Positions 54,120-58,645 of a stretch of DNA of 58,645 nucleotides are shown here, piece by piece. The stretch is from NCBI RefSeq assembly GCF_000829515.1, contig NZ_JXRR01000006.1, positions 1 through 58,645 on the forward strand, read 5' to 3'. The notes beneath the pieces are model-generated. The model saw nothing but the letters and a program-made list of their open reading frames with translations. It was not told where the DNA came from and searched no databases. A program made the translations under genes and the position numbers. Each line of letters begins with the position of its first letter. The first letter of the stretch is position 1. This DNA is from Jeotgalibacillus campisalis (GTDB taxonomy: Bacteria; Bacillota; Bacilli; Bacillales; Jeotgalibacillaceae).

Positions 54120-54839
54120 ATGAAAAAAAAGGTCGTTTTCCTTATTATGTTCATACTCTTAACAGCAGTTGTTCTCGGATGGCGTGTAGACAGGATCGTA
54201 ATCAGTGCGCTTGAGGAATGGCGCATGCCTTTATCAGGAAAAGTCATCGTCCTCGATCCTGGTCACGGAGGAGCAGACGGAGGAGCAAATTACGAAACCA
54301 TTTTAGAAAAAAATTTAACGCTTAAAATTACAAAGAAACTGAGAGCTTATTTAGAAGAACAAGGTGCGATTGTCCGAATGACTCGAGAAAAGGATATGGA
54401 TTTAGCGAGTGAGGCAACTAAAGGCTACCGCGATCGAAAAAGAGAGGATCTGAAGAAACGCTTAGATCTTGTTAATGATAAAGACAATGATTTATTTATC
54501 AGTATCCATCTTAACGCTATCCCGCAGACGCAATGGAGCGGCGCTCAAACATTTTATACCACTTATCATGATGACAATGAGAGAATAGCGCGATTTGTTC
54601 AACACGAGCTTGTTCGTCATTTACCTAAAAACACCCGAAAAGCTAAAACGATTGATGGCATTTATGTACTGAGTCATGCAGAAACGCCAGGGGTTTTAGT
54701 AGAGGCTGGCTTTTTATCAAATCCTGAAGAGCGGTATTGGCTGCTGCAGGAGGAATACCAGCAGCGTATTGCGGCATCCATTTATTTTGGAATTCTGCGC
54801 CACTATTCAGAAGAAGACAGTCTTGAAGAAGAATTATAA
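54120..54839 (+). CDS. cwlD: Spore cortex N-acetylmuramoyl-L-alanine amidase CwlD
   Basis: CwlD removes peptide from cortex peptidoglycan so that PdaA can make muramic delta-lactam, needed for germination. The 239-residue protein has an N-terminal membrane anchor (residues ~4-20) and an amidase_3 domain with zinc ligands in LDPGHGG (His), an early Glu in YETILEKNLT, SIHLNA (His), and the catalytic Glu in VLVEAGFLSN. ATG 54120 is preferred to upstream in-frame codons, which lie in the rpsI terminator region. In B. subtilis it is a sporulation gene; I do not see a convincing SigE or SigG promoter here. Confidence 0.94.
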   Translation: MKKKVVFLIMFILLTAVVLGWRVDRIVISALEEWRMPLSGKVIVLDPGHGGADGGANYETILEKNLTLKITKKLRAYLEEQGAIVRMTREKDMDLASEATKGYRDRKREDLKKRLDLVNDKDNDLFISIHLNAIPQTQWSGAQTFYTTYHDDNERIARFVQHELVRHLPKNTRKAKTIDGIYVLSHAETPGVLVEAGFLSNPEERYWLLQEEYQQRIAASIYFGILRHYSEEDSLEEEL

Positions 54840-54885
54840 GCACAAAACACAGTAAGCTCCATTCACAGACTTTCCATTTTTCCTA

Positions 54886-54894
54886 TGTTATACT
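54886..54894 (+). promoter_or_regulatory. Extended -10 promoter of salA
   Basis: TGTTATACT at 54886-54894 fits an extended -10 (TGnTATACT). A good -35 box is not seen at the right distance; TTCACA lies at 54862. The start would be ~40 bp before salA. Confidence 0.5.
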
Positions 54895-54938
54895 GACATA
54901 GGATGTAAACGAATACAGTGAAGGGGTGACTGCAATTG

Positions 54939-55988
54939 ATGACAGAACAGCAAGTTCATGAACTCATCGGTTCAATGAATGATCCGATCCTACATACAAC
55001 ACTCGCTGAAACAGGCGGAATTGTTGAAGTTTCAATTAAAGAAGAGAAAAACCATGTCAGTGTAAAAATTGCGTTGGCTAAAACCGGGACAGCTGAGCAG
55101 ATGCAGCTGCAAATGGCAGTAGTAGATGCATTAAAAGGTGCAGGTGCCGATTCTGTTGGGATTAGGTTTACTGAATTGCCTCCTGAAGCACTTGAACAAT
55201 TCAGAGGACAGGCAGATGAATCGGTGGAAGATAATTTACTATCTCCGGGCAATAAAGTTCAGTTTATAGCTGTGGCAAGCGGTAAAGGCGGGGTTGGGAA
55301 ATCAACAGTTTCCGTAAATCTTGCTGTAGCGCTTGCTCGTGCCGGAAAAAAAGTAGGGCTAATTGATGCGGATATATATGGCTTTAGTGTCCCAGATATG
55401 ATGGGGATTAATAAACGGCCAGTAGTTAGGGATGAGCGCATTATTCCCGTAGACCGTTTTGGTGTTAAAGTTATTTCCATGGCATTCTTTGTAGAGGACA
55501 ATGCTCCTGTAATCTGGCGCGGGCCTATGCTTGGAAAAATGCTAAACAGCTTCTTTACCGAAGTGGAGTGGGGAGAACTGGATTATTTGCTGCTGGATCT
55601 TCCGCCGGGTACAGGAGACATCGCTCTTGATGTACATGCGCTGCTCCCATCCAGCAAAGAAATTATCGTCACTACCCCTCATCCTACTGCAGCGTTTGTG
55701 GCAGCGAGAGCGGGAGCCATGGCGCTTCAAACAGACCACTCAATTTTGGGTGTCGTAGAAAATATGTCTTTTTATGAAAGTAAAAAAACAGGCGAACGCG
55801 AATATGTGTTTGGTCAGGGCGGAGGAGAGAAGCTAGCAGATGAGCTGCGTACCGATCTTCTAGGCAAACTCCCACTGCAGCAGCCTGATTGGGACGATAG
55901 TGATTTCGCACCGTCTGTTTATGGTGAAGACCATCGTTTAGGTAAAATTTACGCAGACATAGCACAACAAGTGATTGATAGAACATAA
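54939..55988 (+). CDS. salA: SalA/Mrp-family P-loop ATPase
   Basis: The 349-residue protein has an N-terminal MIP18/DUF59-like domain (~1-95) and a deviant Walker A P-loop GKGGVGKST (115-123) of the MinD/Mrp family, then LLLDLPPGTGDIAL. The CxxC that binds an iron-sulfur cluster in many Mrp proteins is absent: the segment reads ENMSFYESKKTGEREYVFG. This fits the B. subtilis SalA type, a regulator that represses scoC. ATG 54939 is taken; TTG at 54936 is the alternative. AAGGGGTGAC precedes. Confidence 0.92.
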   Translation: MTEQQVHELIGSMNDPILHTTLAETGGIVEVSIKEEKNHVSVKIALAKTGTAEQMQLQMAVVDALKGAGADSVGIRFTELPPEALEQFRGQADESVEDNLLSPGNKVQFIAVASGKGGVGKSTVSVNLAVALARAGKKVGLIDADIYGFSVPDMMGINKRPVVRDERIIPVDRFGVKVISMAFFVEDNAPVIWRGPMLGKMLNSFFTEVEWGELDYLLLDLPPGTGDIALDVHALLPSSKEIIVTTPHPTAAFVAARAGAMALQTDHSILGVVENMSFYESKKTGEREYVFGQGGGEKLADELRTDLLGKLPLQQPDWDDSDFAPSVYGEDHRLGKIYADIAQQVIDRT

Positions 55989-55990
55989 AA

Positions 55991-56038
55991 AAAAGGGTGG
56001 TCTCCTGATTGTTTCTGCAATCAGGAGACTGCCCTTTT
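55991..56038. terminator. Bidirectional terminator between salA and gerD
   Basis: A 12-bp stem GTCTCCTGATTG/CAATCAGGAGAC (56000-56011 with 56018-56029), flanked by AAAAGGG and CCCTTTT, serves both strands for the convergent salA and gerD genes. The gerD stop codon is inside its 3' flank. Confidence 0.92.
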
Positions 56039-56696
56039 AAGATCCGTTTCCGCTTTCTGTACCGCCGCCACCTTCACCGCCGCCCTGGCCTTCTCCTGAT
56101 CCGCCGCCAGCTTCAGATGATCCCTCTGTGTTTTCGCCTCCAGAGCTGCCGCTTTCACTTTGTTCCCCCATTTTTTTGGCCGCCTCTAATAAGATATCCT
56201 GTAACTCTTTTTGAACAAGGGGACTTTCCATTACTTCAATCATTTGTTTTTTTGTTTCTTCCCGATACGCTTGACTGTTCATTAACGTCAATGTTTGTTC
56301 TTGTATCGAAGGGTCCTTAAGCAAATCAAGCATCATTCCCTGATATTCAGGATCCTGCATCAGCCCTTTGATTAATTCTTCATGCTCTTTATGCATGCTT
56401 TTTGCCAGTACTTCTGCAAAGGCAGGGTCTTTAAACGTTTCTTCCCAGAATTTCCGCCCGTCCTTTGAAAGTAATTTTTCATCAATGGATTTCTGAACTA
56501 CTTCCTGGTCCAAAACCAGTTCCTTCTTTATTTCTTCATCTGCCAGCAATTCCTGGACAGCCGTTTTTCCTTCATTGGTTTTCAATAAATCAATGACCAT
56601 TTGTTTGGTCTCTTCATAGCTGGATGCTTTTTCACCACCGCAAGCTGTTAACAATAATGCAAATACAAAGAGAATAATCATGCCGTTTTTTCTCAC
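56037..56696 (-). CDS. gerD: Spore germination lipoprotein GerD
   Basis: GerD is a spore inner-membrane lipoprotein that clusters germinant receptors into the germinosome. The 219-residue precursor has a signal peptide and lipobox LLTAC (lipidated Cys19), a helical core with DEEIKKELVLDQEVVQKSI, KFWEETFKDPAFAEVLAKSM and LMQDPEYQGMMLDLLKDPS, and a ~44-residue C-terminal Gly/Ser/Glu-rich tail. GTG at 56696 follows a GGGGGTGA site on the - strand. It is convergent to salA and divergent from kbaA. Confidence 0.94.
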   Translation of the reverse strand: MRKNGMIILFVFALLLTACGGEKASSYEETKQMVIDLLKTNEGKTAVQELLADEEIKKELVLDQEVVQKSIDEKLLSKDGRKFWEETFKDPAFAEVLAKSMHKEHEELIKGLMQDPEYQGMMLDLLKDPSIQEQTLTLMNSQAYREETKKQMIEVMESPLVQKELQDILLEAAKKMGEQSESGSSGGENTEGSSEAGGGSGEGQGGGEGGGGTESGNGS

Positions 56697-56848
56697 AGTC
56701 GTTCACCCCCAAACTGTTATTTCTCTAGTACTTATCTTCTGCAGTCAAGGGTAAAATATGCACGTTCACAACGTAGTCATGGATTTATCAAATGGTGATT
56801 GGTACAATCAAAGGAGAGTTTGTAAAATAATTGCTGGGGGATCATACC

Positions 56849-57517
56849 GTGACTATCCGAAGTTGGATTCGATTTTTTACCATGACATTACTTGTAGGCG
56901 GGGTAACAACAGGGATTGTTGGAATTGCCGTACGCTTTGATGAATTGGTTAATTTATTAAACGGGCAGGATGCAGTAGAAGTTGTTTCTGTCATTGTATG
57001 GATGATTGGTGTTGGAATGACGTTTAGTGTTATTAGTCAGATGGGGTACTTTGCTTACTTAACCATTCATCAATTTGGGCTGGGCATTTTCAAGTCATTA
57101 AAATTATGGAATGCGGTTCAGCTTGTACTGGTGGCATTTGTTCTATTTGATTTAGTGTATTTCCGCTTTCAGGCTTTCGCAGGAGAAGGGGACTCTCTTC
57201 TTCCTTATATAGGTTTAGCCATTTTTTTATTAGCTGCTGGATTAGTGGTGGCATTATTAAAGGCTAAGCAGGCTAGTTATTCTGTATTTCCGGCAGCCTT
57301 GTTTTTTATGGTGGTCGTCACAACATTAGAGTGGCTTCCGGTTCTTCGCAGCAACGAAGGGTATTGGCTTATAACCATTATGTTCACACTTATTGCAACT
57401 AATGCCTATCAAATACTGGCATTGCCTCGATACAACAAACGGTCGGTTAAAGAGCGGGAAGAAAGATTAGCCCGCAAAGAGGCGCGTTTAAACAAACAAA
57501 AGACTGTGAAAAGTTAA
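56849..57517 (+). CDS. kbaA: KbaA-like membrane protein (KinB pathway)
   Basis: The 222-residue integral membrane protein has about six hydrophobic segments (residues ~10-28, 45-65, 80-105, 115-135, 145-165, 170-190) and a basic tail (KREERLARKEARLNKQK). In B. subtilis KbaA is needed to activate the KinB kinase for Spo0A. The call rests on the place between gerD and the pdaB-position gene plus topology, with only moderate sequence signature. GTG 56849 is taken behind GGGGGATC; a TTG at 56831 in frame lies upstream of that site. Confidence 0.82.
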   Translation: MTIRSWIRFFTMTLLVGGVTTGIVGIAVRFDELVNLLNGQDAVEVVSVIVWMIGVGMTFSVISQMGYFAYLTIHQFGLGIFKSLKLWNAVQLVLVAFVLFDLVYFRFQAFAGEGDSLLPYIGLAIFLLAAGLVVALLKAKQASYSVFPAALFFMVVVTTLEWLPVLRSNEGYWLITIMFTLIATNAYQILALPRYNKRSVKEREERLARKEARLNKQKTVKS

Positions 57518-57536
57518 ACAATGCAATTTGAAAGAG

Positions 57537-57567
57537 CCGTGCAAACGATCCGCACGGCTTTTTTTAG
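57537..57567. terminator. Bidirectional terminator between kbaA and the pdaB-position gene
   Basis: AGCCGTGC (57535-57542) pairs with GCACGGCT (57553-57560), followed by TTTTTT on the + strand. Transcripts of the convergent genes meet here. The A-rich flank on the other side is poor, so it may act mainly on the + strand. Confidence 0.75.
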
Positions 57568-58280
57568 TCCAATAATTTTATTTTGCTGTCAGACGAAGCT
57601 AATAATTCTAATAAAGATACAAATGGCACGTCATTCTCGTGTTTTATAGCCTCATGCCATTTTTCCCAATTTTTCTTCATATCCTCAAGCTTATTCGCGG
57701 CGTCAAGCTCTATAACTGCGCCTTTAACTGAAATTCTTTCTGAAGAAACCAAATCCTTTCCCTCAAGTTGATGACTGACTACAATAAGATCATACTTTGC
57801 CATGGTCTTCACTACCGATGGAGGTAAGAGCTCGTCCTTTGTCCGGTAATAAGAGGGATCGAGATTATGCTCTCTAAATAGATTTCGTAAATCTTCAAGA
57901 TGTTTTGCAATTTCTTTTTCCTCAAGCGATTCGTAGCGTGAAGGATGAGGATCGTAAATGCCAATGTCAAATCCAGCGAGCTGAATTTCCTTAACAACTT
58001 CTTTTTGCCGGTCAACCCACGCAGGATCTAAAAAGAACGCTGCTTTTTTTATCCCTTTTTCCTCAAGGTCCTTTACAAGCCAAAGAATTGATTCGTCTCC
58101 CAGTTCAACATTAAAGGTCAGTGAAACTCCTTCGTCACCCTTATACAAAATACCAGGAGACGGCCATACCCCATTTACATTCATTACACTTGGAGAAGGC
58201 GGAATCAACAGCACAATAAGTGTAATCACGATTAAAATGATGCCTGTCTCATATCCTTTCTTAAAAAAATGTTTCCCCAT
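57564..58280 (-). CDS. PdaB-position, NodB-like protein with lost catalytic residues
   Basis: The 238-residue protein has an N-terminal membrane anchor (residues ~13-26) and a NodB/polysaccharide deacetylase-like domain. It follows the order of PdaB (YKGDEGVSLTFN, IKKAAFFLDPAWVDRQKEV, GFDIGIYD) and sits where pdaB sits in B. subtilis. The TFD motif reads TFN (N57), so the usual catalytic Asp is replaced. The H-S/T-x2-H region reads GIYDPHPSRY, the RPP motif reads YRTKDELL, and the late LLH motif reads IELDAA. It may be a non-enzymatic relative kept for sporulation. The ATG at 58280 follows GGAAGGAAGTG on the - strand. Confidence 0.8.
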   Translation of the reverse strand: MGKHFFKKGYETGIILIVITLIVLLIPPSPSVMNVNGVWPSPGILYKGDEGVSLTFNVELGDESILWLVKDLEEKGIKKAAFFLDPAWVDRQKEVVKEIQLAGFDIGIYDPHPSRYESLEEKEIAKHLEDLRNLFREHNLDPSYYRTKDELLPPSVVKTMAKYDLIVVSHQLEGKDLVSSERISVKGAVIELDAANKLEDMKKNWEKWHEAIKHENDVPFVSLLELLASSDSKIKLLD

Positions 58281-58363
58281 TTATATATACACTTCCTTCC
58301 TGCACAGCCATTTTTAAAAGCATATGAACGAAAGAAGAAAAATATCTTTTTTCTTTAAAAGTA

Positions 58364-58392
58364 TTGACCAACCTTATATCCGGTGATATATT
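58364..58392 (+). promoter_or_regulatory. rRNA promoter P1
   Basis: TTGACC (58364-58369) and TATATT (58387-58392) are 17 bp apart, upstream of the next rrn operon. Confidence 0.75.
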
Positions 58393-58451
58393 AATAAGCG
58401 TCGCTTTTAGACGAGCTCAAAACAGCAGAAAAAAACATTTGAAATAAATTG

Positions 58452-58481
58452 TTGACATACTATTTCGAAAAATGGTATGAT
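58452..58481 (+). promoter_or_regulatory. rRNA promoter P2
   Basis: TTGACA (58452-58457) and TATGAT (58476-58481) are 18 bp apart, the second of the tandem pair. The leader that follows has CCTTGAAAACTAAACAAC-like text of Bacillus rrn leaders, a box A-type antitermination region. Confidence 0.85.
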
Positions 58482-58602
58482 AATCTGGTCGCTTGAGAGA
58501 GCAACACAAAAAACGAAACACCTTGAACCTTGAAAACTAAACAACCAAAAACGTCAACGTTAATACAAGATTTAAACGAAACAAATGAGCTTTATCAAAC
58601 AC

Positions 58603-58645
58603 TTTACGGAGAGTTTGATCCTGGCTCAGGACGAACGCTGGCGGC
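58603..58645 (+). rRNA. 16S ribosomal RNA, 5' end
   Basis: The last bases match the 5' end of Bacillus 16S rRNA: GGAGAGTTTGATCCTGGCTC followed by AGGACGAACGCTGGCGGC. The gene runs beyond the window. The first base is placed by analogy. Confidence 0.95.

Noticed and set aside
56009-56320. + strand ORF opposite gerD
   Set aside because: It runs through the salA-gerD terminator and the complement of the low-complexity tail of gerD.
56697-56848. SigG promoter for gerD on the - strand
   Set aside because: TGCATA-like and AGTACTA-like pieces exist but the spacing does not fit a SigG promoter.

Overview
The window is a stretch of chromosome from a low-GC, endospore-forming Bacillaceae bacterium. 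It lies between two ribosomal RNA operons: it opens in the 3' end of a 5S rRNA gene and closes in the first ~43 bases of a 16S rRNA gene. Gene order and protein sequences match the origin-proximal ctsR-to-pdaB segment known from Bacillus subtilis, and gerD, cwlD, kbaA, pdaB-like and sigH point to a spore former. The genus cannot be fixed from the sequence alone. Almost all genes are on the + strand; only gerD and the pdaB-like gene at the right end are on the - strand.

Layout. (1) 1-350: 5S end, terminator, and a SigA promoter with a CtsR operator. (2) 350-8744: protein quality control and genome stability (ctsR-mcsA-mcsB-clpC, then radA-disA and yacL). (3) 8769-16322: isoprenoid precursors (ispD, ispF), gltX, a cysteine T-box leader, cysE-cysS, mrnC, rlmB, rae1 and sigH. 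(4) 16531-28670: rpmG, secE, nusG, rplK-rplA, the L10-leader-controlled rplJ-rplL, an rRNA-methyltransferase-like gene, and rpoB-rpoC. (5) 28863-33594: the L7Ae-like gene and the str operon (rpsL-rpsG-fusA-tuf). (6) 34301-49307: the S10-spc-alpha superoperon from rpsJ to rplQ, including secY, adk, map, a KOW-domain gene, infA, rpmJ and rpoA. (7) 49669-53979: ecfA1-ecfA2-ecfT, truA, then rplM-rpsI behind an L13 leader. (8) 54120-58280: cwlD, salA, gerD, kbaA and a pdaB-like gene. (9) 58360 to the end: tandem rRNA promoters and the 16S start.

The genes are mostly housekeeping: ribosome, transcription core, protein export, tRNA charging and stress proteolysis. Regulation visible in the DNA includes the CtsR box, a Cys T-box, the L10 and L13 leaders, an S10-type leader and many intrinsic terminators. 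Three genes too short for ordinary ORF calling (rpmG, secE, rpmJ) are added here.

The least ordinary parts are these. Two tandem ~108-bp imperfect palindromes lie directly upstream of nusG, behind a terminator that separates secE from nusG. The 361-bp rplQ-ecfA1 gap has complementary segments that could form mutually exclusive structures, as in an attenuator. The gene in the pdaB position has lost most polysaccharide deacetylase catalytic residues. The tuf-rpsJ spacer has remnants that look like a decayed reading frame. I did not find a phage, transposase, CRISPR array or defence system.
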